A stretch of 45,113 nt of DNA from Verrucomicrobiota bacterium. Its GTDB lineage: Bacteria > Verrucomicrobiota > Verrucomicrobiia > Limisphaerales > UBA8199. Location: assembly GCA_003176045.1 (NCBI GenBank), contig PSRM01000240.1:1-45113 (forward strand). The letters are read 5' to 3'. Made by a program: the position numbers and the translations under genes. This document shows, in pieces, positions 38,141 to 45,092 of the stretch; within the stretch, counting starts at the first letter, position 1, and every line of letters starts with the position of its first letter. The notes beneath the pieces are model-generated. The model did not search any database. It was not told where the DNA came from and saw nothing but the letters and a program-made list of their open reading frames with translations.

Positions 38141-39268
38141 TCACTCGGCCGGCTGCTGCTGCGTCAAGCAATGCAGCGTCCCGAAACCCAACACCAAATC
38201 CACCGCATGAATCCCCACCACAGGCCGATCTCTGAACAATTCGCCCAGGATGCCTAGTGCCACCCGGTCGTTTGGGTCATTGAAAGTCGGCACCAGCACC
38301 GCGGCATTTGAGATGTAGAAATTGGCGTAGCTGGCCGGTAAGCGCCACTTGCCGAAATGCAGCGGCGCCGGCATGGGGAGCGCGACAACCTCGGGTTTCG
38401 CTCCGTCCTCCAGGCGCAGGTCCCCGATTCTTTCCCAGTTCTCTGCCAGAGGCCGATAATTCGCATCCCTTTTTTTCGTCTCCTTAATGAGCACAAGTGT
38501 GCGCCTGTTCACGAATCGGCAGATGTCATCAATATGCCCGTGGGTGTCATCGCCGCTCGGACCCGCTGCCAGCCAGAGAACATTCGTTACTCCCAAATAC
38601 TTTTTGAGCGTATGCTCGATGTCCTTTCGCCCCAGCCCGGGATTACGCACCTGTACTTTCGGGTCCAGATAACATTCCTCCGTGGTGAGCAAGGTGCCCG
38701 CGCCGTTTACCTCGATGCCGCCTCCCTCGATGACAAATTCCCGCCCCTCAAATTCCGCATTGAACAGTCGTTTGCCCAAAAGTTGCGCCGCCGTCTCCGG
38801 GACACGCCGATCTTTCTGCCAATTCTTGTACTTCGCCCACGCATCAAAATGAAAATGCACAATCGCCGTCTCCCCTCTCGCCCCACGCCCCACGCCCCAC
38901 GCCCCTCGACCACGGCCCCTGAACCCTGAACCCTGAACCCTCCTCACAAAAATAGGCCCGCTATCCCGCGTCCACCCTCGATTTGTAGGGTGCGTGATAA
39001 ATTCCACTCGCCGCAGATTGGCTCCGGCGCGGCGCAAATAAGTTCGCGCCAGGTTCGCCTCCACCGAACTATTCACCAGGATACGGACAACCTCGCCTGC
39101 AGCGATCTTTCGGACCATTTCACCATAGACCCAGCGAATGGTGTCGAGCTTGCCGGGCCAATCCGTTTCATTGTGCGGCCACCCCAGCCATGTCGCCTCG
39201 TGCCGTTCCCATTCGGCGGGCATCGAGAAGCCGAGAGATGCAGGAGTTCCTGGTTGTTCCTTGGTCAT
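38141..39268 (-). CDS. aguA: Agmatine deiminase with repeat-derived insertion
   Basis: The 375-residue enzyme belongs to the peptidyl-arginine deiminase-like (PAD_porph) family and converts agmatine to N-carbamoylputrescine in the cytosol, a polyamine step. Supporting motifs are EWERHEATWLGWPHNETDWPG, trimmed here to its core WLGWPHN, NRGWTRDSGPIFV (about 96-108), EGGGIEVNGAG, GDDTHGHIDD and the catalytic Cys367 in FGTLHCLTQQQP. Residues about 110-132 (RVQGSGFRGRGRGAWGVGRG) are not part of the family and are encoded by two heptamer arrays (38881-38937), inserted in frame at a loop after GPIFV. Catalytic residues are all present, so activity is plausible. No carbamoylputrescine amidase gene is adjacent. 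Confidence 0.92.
   Translation of the reverse strand: MTKEQPGTPASLGFSMPAEWERHEATWLGWPHNETDWPGKLDTIRWVYGEMVRKIAAGEVVRILVNSSVEANLARTYLRRAGANLRRVEFITHPTNRGWTRDSGPIFVRRVQGSGFRGRGRGAWGVGRGARGETAIVHFHFDAWAKYKNWQKDRRVPETAAQLLGKRLFNAEFEGREFVIEGGGIEVNGAGTLLTTEECYLDPKVQVRNPGLGRKDIEHTLKKYLGVTNVLWLAAGPSGDDTHGHIDDICRFVNRRTLVLIKETKKRDANYRPLAENWERIGDLRLEDGAKPEVVALPMPAPLHFGKWRLPASYANFYISNAAVLVPTFNDPNDRVALGILGELFRDRPVVGIHAVDLVLGFGTLHCLTQQQPAE
38881..38937. repeat. Two heptamer arrays inside aguA, (CCCCACG)4 and (CCCTGAA)3
   Basis: CCCCACG occurs three times and CCCCTCG once (38881-38908). After a short spacer CCCTGAA occurs three times (38917-38937). Together they encode a Gly/Arg-rich loop in the agmatine deiminase. 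Confidence 0.92.
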
Positions 39269-39284
39269 GACATCATGAATCCTT

Positions 39285-39386
39285 GTAGCAGCCGATCCCG
39301 CTCAGCGGGAAAGGCTCTGACCAATTTCGGATTTCGGATTTCAGATTTTGGATTTTTAGTCAGAGCCTCGTCACCTCGGCTGCTAC
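39285..39386. repeat. Palindromic element E11 (family B)
   Basis: The arms GTAGCAGCCGA (39285-39295) and TCGGCTGCTAC (39376-39386) are complementary, and the flanks CCTT/GAGG extend them with one wobble. An inner stem AGGCTCTGA (39312-39320) pairs with TCAGAGCCT (39360-39368). A TCCCGC-TCA-GCGGGA hairpin lies at 39296-39310, and ATTTCGG heptamers fill the centre (39324-39358). It lies between aguA and the hydrolase gene. Confidence 0.93.
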
Positions 39387-39405
39387 GAGGAAAGTCGTAT
39401 CCGCG

Positions 39406-40185
39406 TTAGCGCCGGAAAATCTCCGCAAAAAACCCCTTCATCGCTTCCCACGAGCGTCGGTCGGCGTTCTCGTTATAGGCCGCCCCAGCCAGACGGTTGG
39501 CGGCGGCGTTCTTTTCGGTAAAGCTGTGGACTGCGCCGCCGTATTTGATGAGTTGCCAATCCACCCTGGCCTGGCGCATCTCTTCCTCGAAAGCCGCCAG
39601 GTCCTTGGCTGGAACGAACGGGTCATCTGCCCCATGCAGCGCGAGAACTTTGCATTTGATGTTCTTGCCATCCTCGGGCTTTGGCGAATCAAGACCTCCA
39701 TGAAAACTGACTACGCCTGCAATATCCGCGCCGCTGCGAGCCAATTCGATAACTGTCGTGCCACCAAAGCAATAACCAATGGCCGCTACCCGCGCCGGAT
39801 CAACCGTGGCTTGCCCTTTCAGAACTGCCAAACCCGCCTGAGCCCGCTGGCGCAACAGCGCGCGATCTTTTTTGTACTTGCCGGCCTGTGCGCCTGCTTC
39901 CTGGGTGTCCTTCGGCCGAATGCCCTTGCCGTAAATGTCCAAAGCAAAAGCCGTGTAACCGAGTTCGGCGAGCATATCGGCTCGCCCCTTTTCGTACTCG
40001 GTCAATCCCTTCCATTGATGAACGATCAGCACGCCGGGCCGGCGCCCCTCAGTGCTGGGATTGTACGCCAGATAACCTTCCAACACCGTATCGCCATCTT
40101 TGTATTCGATCATATCATGTTTTATTTGCGCCTGAGCCGCCACGGCGCAAATTAGAGCTAAACCAGTTACCAGGATTGATTTCAT
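39406..40185 (-). CDS. Exported dienelactone hydrolase family protein
   Basis: The 259-residue protein starts MKSILVTGLALICAVAAQAQ, a normal signal peptide, so it is probably periplasmic. The alpha/beta hydrolase core has the nucleophile Cys139 in GYCFGG, acidic residues in HGADDPF (Asp187/188) and His220 in GGAVHSF, the Cys-Asp-His triad of dienelactone hydrolases. The family hydrolyses small cyclic or ester substrates; the natural substrate here is unknown. The frame extends upstream to 40353, but that part crosses hairpin repeats and is not used. It is transcribed on the minus strand between element E11 and the repeat-rich space before the MFS gene. Confidence 0.9.
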   Translation of the reverse strand: MKSILVTGLALICAVAAQAQIKHDMIEYKDGDTVLEGYLAYNPSTEGRRPGVLIVHQWKGLTEYEKGRADMLAELGYTAFALDIYGKGIRPKDTQEAGAQAGKYKKDRALLRQRAQAGLAVLKGQATVDPARVAAIGYCFGGTTVIELARSGADIAGVVSFHGGLDSPKPEDGKNIKCKVLALHGADDPFVPAKDLAAFEEEMRQARVDWQLIKYGGAVHSFTEKNAAANRLAGAAYNENADRRSWEAMKGFFAEIFRR

Positions 40186-40240
40186 GCCTAAACACATACG
40201 CGAGCACCGCCGAAAAGCCAGCGAGAAGATTAGTGACGGA

Positions 40241-40260
40241 GCGCGGACGCCATCGTCCGC
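40241..40260. repeat. Solo hairpin of family A type
   Basis: CGCGGACG and CGTCCGCG arms enclose CCAT, led by GACGGAG. The sequence resembles one arm of element E1. Confidence 0.8.
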
Positions 40261-40349
40261 GAGTTCAAAAGGAAGAATTGAACAGGAGGAAACGGAGAGA
40301 ACAGAGACACCTCTCTCCGCGGAATCCCTCAGACGGCAGATTCTCATTA

Positions 40350-40371
40350 ACACCTGGCTTCAGCCAGGTGT
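40350..40371. repeat. Perfect hairpin
   Basis: ACACCTGGCT and AGCCAGGTGT arms (10 bp each) enclose TC. It lies between the divergent hydrolase and MFS genes. Confidence 0.88.
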
Positions 40372-40390
40372 GGCCGAGAACCGACATCTT

Positions 40391-40414
40391 CATAAACTGT
40401 TTCAACAGTTTATG
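40391..40414. repeat. Perfect hairpin
   Basis: CATAAACTGTT and AACAGTTTATG arms (11 bp each) enclose TC. Like the previous hairpin it has a TC loop, and the two lie 20 bp apart. Confidence 0.88.
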
Positions 40415-40533
40415 CCATGCCGCTTCCCCTGACTTATTTCTCTGTTTCCTCTGTTCCCTCCTGTTAATTGTTTCCCGCCCGCACGAATATGCGGATTGCT
40501 CCGGCTTCTCCGTGTCGTTAACCTGTTTTCCCC

Positions 40534-42306
40534 ATGCAAAAACCTCGCCTGAGCTTCTGGCAGATTTGGAACATGAGCTTCGGCTTCCTGGGCATCCAAT
40601 TCGGCTGGGGCCTTCAGATGGCCAACATGAGCGCCATCTACCAATATCTCCACGCCAAAGAATCGGACCTGCCCGTGCTCTGGCTCGCAGCTCCTCTTAC
40701 TGGCCTGCTGGTGCAGCCGATCATCGGCTATGCCAGTGACCGCACGTGGTGCTGGCTGGGCCGTCGCCGCCCGTATTTCCTGACCGGAGCAATTCTCGCC
40801 AGCCTGGCACTGATTGCTATGCCGATGTCAGGCACGGTTTGGATGGCCGCCGGGCTGCTTTGGGTTCTGGACGCCAGCGTGAATGTTACCATGGAACCTT
40901 TCCGGGCTTTCGTTGGGGACCTTTTACCAGTGGAGCAGCGCAAGAGTGGTTTCGCCATGCAGAGTCTGCTCATTGGTCTTGGTGCCGTGTTGTCCTCCGC
41001 GTTGCCTTACATCCTCGCCAATGGCTTCGGAGTCAGCGCCGAAGCGACAGTGAAGAGCCCAATTCCGCCCTCCATTGGTTTGGCGTTTTACATCGGTTCG
41101 GCTGTTTTCTTTGCTGCGGTGCTCTACACCATTTTAACCACGCGCGAATATCCTCCGGAGAACACTGCCGAGTTCGAGAAGATGAAGCGGCATACGGCGG
41201 GAGCGGGTCGGGCGTTTAAAGAGATTATTGATGGCATCGCATCGATGCCCAAAGCCATGCGGCCCATCGCCGTCGTCCAATTCTTTACCTGGTTCGCCTT
41301 GTTTTGCATGTGGATTTACTTCGTGCCCGCCGTCGGCACTCAAGTCTTTCATGGCAAACCCCTGGGCATCGAGGAGAAAGTTGCCGTGCAACTCAAAACC
41401 GAAGCCGGTCGAGAGCATACGACAAACGCCGCGGCGATCGCCCGCGCCTACGAGGCGCGCAAGAAGGAAACTGTGACAGAAGACCAACAGAAAACCTCCG
41501 CTAACCCCTGGTACGCTGGCCTTCTGCAAATGCTGGGCCTGAGTCCTGCCGCGGCGGACCCAGGCGAGCGAATTGACAAAGCGACTTTGCAACGACTTAT
41601 GGCTGAGCATTTAAATTCTTCCCAGCCGCTGAGTGCCGAGGATGCCGAAAGCCCGCTGATCCAGACTTTCGCCGCGGTGCTGATGAAGCACGGGATCAAA
41701 AACGCCGATTCACCGGCGCTGTCGGCCGCAGCCGGCGAACTGCAGAAAGAGCTGGCTCTGGGCCGGACTTACCAAAAAGGGGCGTCGTGGGGTGGCGTAT
41801 GTTTTTCGACCTACAACGGCACCGCCTTCCTGTTCGCGTTCATCTTGCTCTGGCTGGTGCGCAAATTTCCCGCCCGGGCCATTCATCGCTGGTGCCTCAC
41901 CTATGGCGGCATTGGTTTAATCATGGCGTTTGCGTTCCATCGTCCTCATCTGCTGATCGGCTGCATGGCGCTGGTCGGCATGGCTTGGGCAAGCATCCTC
42001 TCCATGCCTTACGCCATGTTGGCCAATGCCATTCCAGCTCAGAAGATGGGTTTCTACATGGGAGTCTTCAACTTCTTCATCGTCATCCCGCAGATCCTCG
42101 CCTCCCTTGGCCTGGGCTACTTGATGAAATATCTCCTTGGCGGCAATCCCATGAACGCCGTTCTAGTCGGCGGCTGCTCGATGCTGATCGCAGCGCTTTG
42201 TGTAAGCCTCGTCCCCCGCGACGTGGATCGGTTTGGAGAAACCGAAGCATCCGAACACGAAACGCAAAGGCTCAGCCCCGAACCAATCGCTTCGAATCCG
42301 GCCTGA
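40534..42306 (+). CDS. SLC45-like MFS transporter with large extracytoplasmic loop insertion
   Basis: The 590-residue protein is a major facilitator with 12 expected membrane helices. The early motif IIGYASDRTWCWLGRRRPY (about residues 68-86) is the MFS motif A region in the form of glycoside/sugar transporters (SLC45/GPH-like). The first half ends near YFVPAVGTQVF (about 267-277); then about 135 residues without helices (KPLGIEEKVAVQLKTEAGRE to ELALGRTYQKGASWGG) precede the next helix. By the usual topology this loop lies on the extracytoplasmic side, and it is rich in Ala, Glu and Lys. The transporter is convergent with a secreted GH13 enzyme, so uptake of alpha-glucan products is plausible. 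Confidence 0.85.
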   Translation: MQKPRLSFWQIWNMSFGFLGIQFGWGLQMANMSAIYQYLHAKESDLPVLWLAAPLTGLLVQPIIGYASDRTWCWLGRRRPYFLTGAILASLALIAMPMSGTVWMAAGLLWVLDASVNVTMEPFRAFVGDLLPVEQRKSGFAMQSLLIGLGAVLSSALPYILANGFGVSAEATVKSPIPPSIGLAFYIGSAVFFAAVLYTILTTREYPPENTAEFEKMKRHTAGAGRAFKEIIDGIASMPKAMRPIAVVQFFTWFALFCMWIYFVPAVGTQVFHGKPLGIEEKVAVQLKTEAGREHTTNAAAIARAYEARKKETVTEDQQKTSANPWYAGLLQMLGLSPAAADPGERIDKATLQRLMAEHLNSSQPLSAEDAESPLIQTFAAVLMKHGIKNADSPALSAAAGELQKELALGRTYQKGASWGGVCFSTYNGTAFLFAFILLWLVRKFPARAIHRWCLTYGGIGLIMAFAFHRPHLLIGCMALVGMAWASILSMPYAMLANAIPAQKMGFYMGVFNFFIVIPQILASLGLGYLMKYLLGGNPMNAVLVGGCSMLIAALCVSLVPRDVDRFGETEASEHETQRLSPEPIASNPA

Positions 42307-42343
42307 TTCGCGTCCATTCGCGGTTTGAAAGTCAGATTCGCCT

Positions 42344-42385
42344 ACGTTTCACGCTTCACGTTTCACGTTTCACGCATCACGTTTC
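42344..42385. repeat. Heptamer array (ACGTTTC)6 between convergent genes
   Basis: Six units, ACGTTTC, ACGCTTC, ACGTTTC, ACGTTTC, ACGCATC and ACGTTTC, fill the space between the MFS and GH13 genes. Confidence 0.9.
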
Positions 42386-43799
42386 ACTTTGCGGTCCGCT
42401 CATAAACCCTCCACTCAAACCCATTCAACCGGAACATCGGAAAGCCGCGCGCCGGTGGCTCCGGCAGCCCGGCGAATTTCACCGGCTTGAAATCCTCATC
42501 GTGCATCACCTCGACCGACCCAACCTGCGGCCGATTGGAAAAGTTGATCACTACCACAAATTCCTCCTTCCCTTCCATGCGCATGAAGGTGACCAGATTG
42601 GCATCATCCGAGTTCCGCAGCCAAACGACTTTATCATTTCGAAACGCAGCATGCTCCTTTCGTAGTTTGATCAGGTCCCGGTAGGTCTCACGCAGTGGCG
42701 CACGGTCCTTCCCGTCCCAGAACACCGGCATTTTCTCGAATAACGCCGGATCGCCGCTCCCGGTGGCATCACCGACTTCCATTCCGTTATAAAGCAACGG
42801 AACCCCATCGAGCGTAAACATGAACGCCGACGCCGCCAGCGCTCCTTTCAATCCGAACCGCACCACGGCCCGGGGTTCGTCATGATTGTCTGACATTCGC
42901 AAATGGCAGGAGCCGCGCGGGAACTGCGCCCGTGTTTGTTCCCAGGAGCGTTTGAATTCCGAAGCGGGCGCGCCTTTCTGCAAGACGTCATTGAGAGTGC
43001 TGAGCAGCGGCCAGGAATAGTCGCAATCAAACGCCTTCACCAGCAGATCAGGCTTGCTCGCCTCAGCCAGCATCATGATATCGGGCTTCACCTTCATCAA
43101 TTCGGCCCGCGCCTCTTCCCAAAAGCTGGTCGGGACCCCGAACGCCACGTCGCACCGGAACCCATCCACATCAAAGGAGCCCGGATCAATCCAATACTTG
43201 AGCATCGTGATCATGTATTCCCGCAGCTTTGGATTCTCGTAATTCAAGCCAGCCACGTCCGTCCAATCTTTTTCCGGTGGAATGATCTTCCCGCTCGCAT
43301 CGTGCTTATAAAATTCCGGGTGCTCCATCATCACGCTGTCCCAGGCTGTGTGGTTCGCCACCAAATCTATGATCACCTTGAGCCCCCGCTTGTGCGCCTC
43401 GGAAACCAAGCGCTGGAAATCCTCCTTCGTCCCGTAGTCCGGGTTGATGCCATAGTAGTCGCGCACCGAATACGGACTGCCGATCGTTCCCTTTCGCATC
43501 TTTTCGCCCATCGGATGAATCGGCATCAGCCAAATGATGTTCACGCCCAGGTTCTTCAATTCATCCAACCGCGCCGTGATTCCGTTGAAATTGCCGGCCG
43601 AGCAGAAATTACGCGGAAAAATCTCGTAAATAACCCCATCGCGCAGCCACGCCGGCGGCGTCCGCGCGCTTTGCCGGGAAACATCTTCCGCCCAAAGTTG
43701 GGCCGGCGTCCCGCCTCCCCACGCAAACCCACCCAGAATAAACCCTTGTAGGAGCCGACGTAAGGAGGCTCCGATTGCAGCTCGTCGTTTCATTCCCAT
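42384..43799 (-). CDS. Secreted GH13 (alpha-amylase family) glycoside hydrolase
   Basis: The 471-residue enzyme has the GH13 conserved regions: DLVANH (145-150), GFRCDVAF with nucleophile Asp217, the acid Glu246 in MLAEAS, and MSDNHD with Asp307. The barrel starts near WLRDGVIYEIFPRNF (51-65). It should cleave or rearrange alpha-1,4-linked glucans outside the cytoplasm; the N-terminus (MKRRAAIGASLRRLLQGFIL, then GGFAWGGG) is an unusual but hydrophobic signal. Codons 10-17 are encoded by a family B half element (43748-43772), and GGGTPAQLW is encoded by a GC-rich sequence similar to the hairpin at the end of the NDH-2 gene. The convergent MFS gene may import the products. ATG 43799 or ATG 43793 can start it. 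Confidence 0.93.
   Translation of the reverse strand: MGMKRRAAIGASLRRLLQGFILGGFAWGGGTPAQLWAEDVSRQSARTPPAWLRDGVIYEIFPRNFCSAGNFNGITARLDELKNLGVNIIWLMPIHPMGEKMRKGTIGSPYSVRDYYGINPDYGTKEDFQRLVSEAHKRGLKVIIDLVANHTAWDSVMMEHPEFYKHDASGKIIPPEKDWTDVAGLNYENPKLREYMITMLKYWIDPGSFDVDGFRCDVAFGVPTSFWEEARAELMKVKPDIMMLAEASKPDLLVKAFDCDYSWPLLSTLNDVLQKGAPASEFKRSWEQTRAQFPRGSCHLRMSDNHDEPRAVVRFGLKGALAASAFMFTLDGVPLLYNGMEVGDATGSGDPALFEKMPVFWDGKDRAPLRETYRDLIKLRKEHAAFRNDKVVWLRNSDDANLVTFMRMEGKEEFVVVINFSNRPQVGSVEVMHDEDFKPVKFAGLPEPPARGFPMFRLNGFEWRVYERTAK
43748..43772. repeat. Family B half element inside the GH13 gene
   Basis: GTAGGAGCCGACGTAAGGAG plus GCTCC differs from the family B arm at only three of the first 24 positions. 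GGAGCC (43751-43756) and GGCTCC (43767-43772) form a small hairpin. It lies in the N-terminal coding region. Confidence 0.8.
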
Positions 43800-43879
43800 A
43801 GATTAACGCCTGCCCAATCGCCGCCCGTCAAACCCTTTCCTCAACATCTTCATGCGGTTGAAACGGGTGCTGAGGTCTA

Positions 43880-43911
43880 ACGCAAAGGCGCAAAGAAGCA
43901 AAGGCGCAAGG
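43880..43911. repeat. Octamer array (RNGCAAAG)4
   Basis: Four units, ACGCAAAG, GCGCAAAG, AAGCAAAG and GCGCAAGG, lie in the 210-bp space upstream of the GH13 gene and after the small conserved gene. Confidence 0.88.
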
Positions 43912-44009
43912 CTGACAGAAAATTGAGGAGAGAAAAATTTCTCTACCCAAAACCCTTCTGACACTTTCCTTTTCTGCTTTCGGCGTCTTTGCCGCCTCGA
44001 GTCTTGCGT

Positions 44010-44249
44010 TCAACGCTTTTGTCCCCGTGACGGCCTCGCCTTTTTTCGGGGCGTCTCCTTAAGGGAGACGATGTGGAGCGGGTCAATGTCTTGCGGCACG
44101 TCATCCGGACCAATGACCACAACAATGGCCTGGCCGACAGAAATGAACTCCGGATGCGGCACGGGAATTTTTCGGCCGTCCGAAAGATAAAGCGTGAACG
44201 GCTTGAATTCATCACGGATTCGCGCCCGGATGATGTTCAGATTAAGCAC
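44010..44249 (-). CDS. Small conserved hypothetical protein
   Basis: The 79-residue product has the pattern IRARIRDEFKPFTLYLSDGR, then KIPVPHPEFISVGQAIVVVI, then a basic end (PRKKARPSRGQKR). Small proteins with a core such as PFxLxLxDGRxxxVPHPEF are common in PVC and other bacteria and have no assigned function. No signal or membrane segment is seen. It lies alone on the minus strand between two octamer arrays; the inverted array at 44326-44349 is just upstream of its start. The gene is judged real because of this conserved pattern. Confidence 0.65.
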   Translation of the reverse strand: MLNLNIIRARIRDEFKPFTLYLSDGRKIPVPHPEFISVGQAIVVVIGPDDVPQDIDPLHIVSLKETPRKKARPSRGQKR

Positions 44250-44325
44250 CGAATGAGCCTATGCGAGATCGCATGGTTGTCAATCACTGGGGCAAGCGTT
44301 CCTGCAGACTTTCGCGTGGGACCCT

Positions 44326-44349
44326 CTTTGCGCCTTTGCGCCTTTGCGT
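44326..44349. repeat. Octamer array, inverted (CTTTGCGC)3
   Basis: Three units, CTTTGCGC, CTTTGCGC and CTTTGCGT, are the inverse complement of the ACGCAAAG family. With the array at 43880-43911 it frames the small conserved gene. Confidence 0.9.
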
Positions 44350-44414
44350 TTAAGCCTTCCTCCTCAGTTCAGTTATCGGTTTGAACCGGATGAAATCCCC
44401 GTTATGTTTTGGTC

Positions 44415-44927
44415 GTGAGTAAAGCCTTTACGCGCGAATCCGATGATGCGACCTCTGATGCAGCCGTCCCAGTACGGCCGCATGTGCCGCCCGGCGCGAA
44501 GAACTACATCACCAGGGAAGGCGCGGACCGGCTAAGACATCGTCTCGAAGATCTCCTCGCACAAAAGCAAGTCCTGGCCGGAACGAGCGACGAAAACGAT
44601 CTGAACCTGAGGGAGGTTCTCAGTCGAATCGACCCCGAAATCCAGAAGCTTCGATCCATCTTGGACTCGATCATCATCGCTGAACCTCCTGTGGATCAGC
44701 AGAAAGTTGCATTTGGCGCTTCAGTCCGGGTCCGGGATGAAAATGGGGTTGAAGAAACCTACCAAATTGTTGGCTTTGACGAGGCTGACCCTGCCCACGG
44801 GCGAATCAGCTCAGGCTCCCCATTGGCACGCGCTCTTCTAGCCAGACAAGCCGGAGACAGAGTGCATTTCCAATCACCTGCAGGGCCGCAGGATTTGACC
44901 ATCCTGGCCGTTCACTTTTGCAATTGA
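44415..44927 (+). CDS. GreA/GreB-family transcription factor
   Basis: The 170-residue protein has an N-terminal extension of about 28 residues, then the GreA/B pattern: NYITREGADRLRHRLEDLL (coiled-coil start, about 30-48) and the C-terminal FKBP-like domain (VAFGASVRVRDENGVEETYQ, IVGFDEADPAHGRISSGSP, LARALLARQAGDRVHF). GreA and GreB bind the RNA polymerase secondary channel and rescue backtracked complexes. Here the coiled-coil tip reads SDENDLNLREV, which does not match the usual acidic pair motif closely, so it may be a Gre-like competitor rather than a cleavage factor. GTG 44415 is preferred to TTG 44409. The gene is alone and is followed by element E5. Confidence 0.8.
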   Translation: MSKAFTRESDDATSDAAVPVRPHVPPGAKNYITREGADRLRHRLEDLLAQKQVLAGTSDENDLNLREVLSRIDPEIQKLRSILDSIIIAEPPVDQQKVAFGASVRVRDENGVEETYQIVGFDEADPAHGRISSGSPLARALLARQAGDRVHFQSPAGPQDLTILAVHFCN

Positions 44928-44983
44928 TGACATAATGGTCGGCGGGGCCGCGCATGGGCGCATCTTGATACTACCATCGGGCA

Positions 44984-45092
44984 GGAGCGCGGCATTTATG
45001 CCGCTTCACCGTCCATACCGCGATGCGCGGGCATGATAGCCCAAGCGCTTCCGTGCTGTTCGGGGCGTGAAGCGGCATAAATGCCGCGCTCC
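44984..45092. repeat. Palindromic element E5 (family A)
   Basis: The 26-bp arms 44984-45009 and 45067-45092 are identical in sequence to those of E4, and the centre is a diverged relative. The flanks CGGGCA and TGCCCG extend the pairing with one bulge. It lies after the GreA/B-like gene near the window end. Total length is 109 bp. Confidence 0.95.

Larger units (their letters stand above)
40186..40533. other. Intergenic space with three perfect hairpins
   Basis: This 348-bp divergent region holds three separate hairpins (40241-40260, 40350-40371, 40391-40414) and the promoters of both neighbours. No small gene was recognised; the plus-strand frame through it crosses the hydrolase gene and looks spurious. 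Confidence 0.7.

Noticed and set aside
39888..40739. 283-codon plus-strand frame across the hydrolase, the repeat space and the MFS start
   Set aside because: It crosses two supported genes and several hairpins and shows no domain.
42903..43751. 282-codon plus-strand frame opposite the GH13 gene
   Set aside because: The GH13 catalytic motifs are on the minus strand, so this is a shadow frame.
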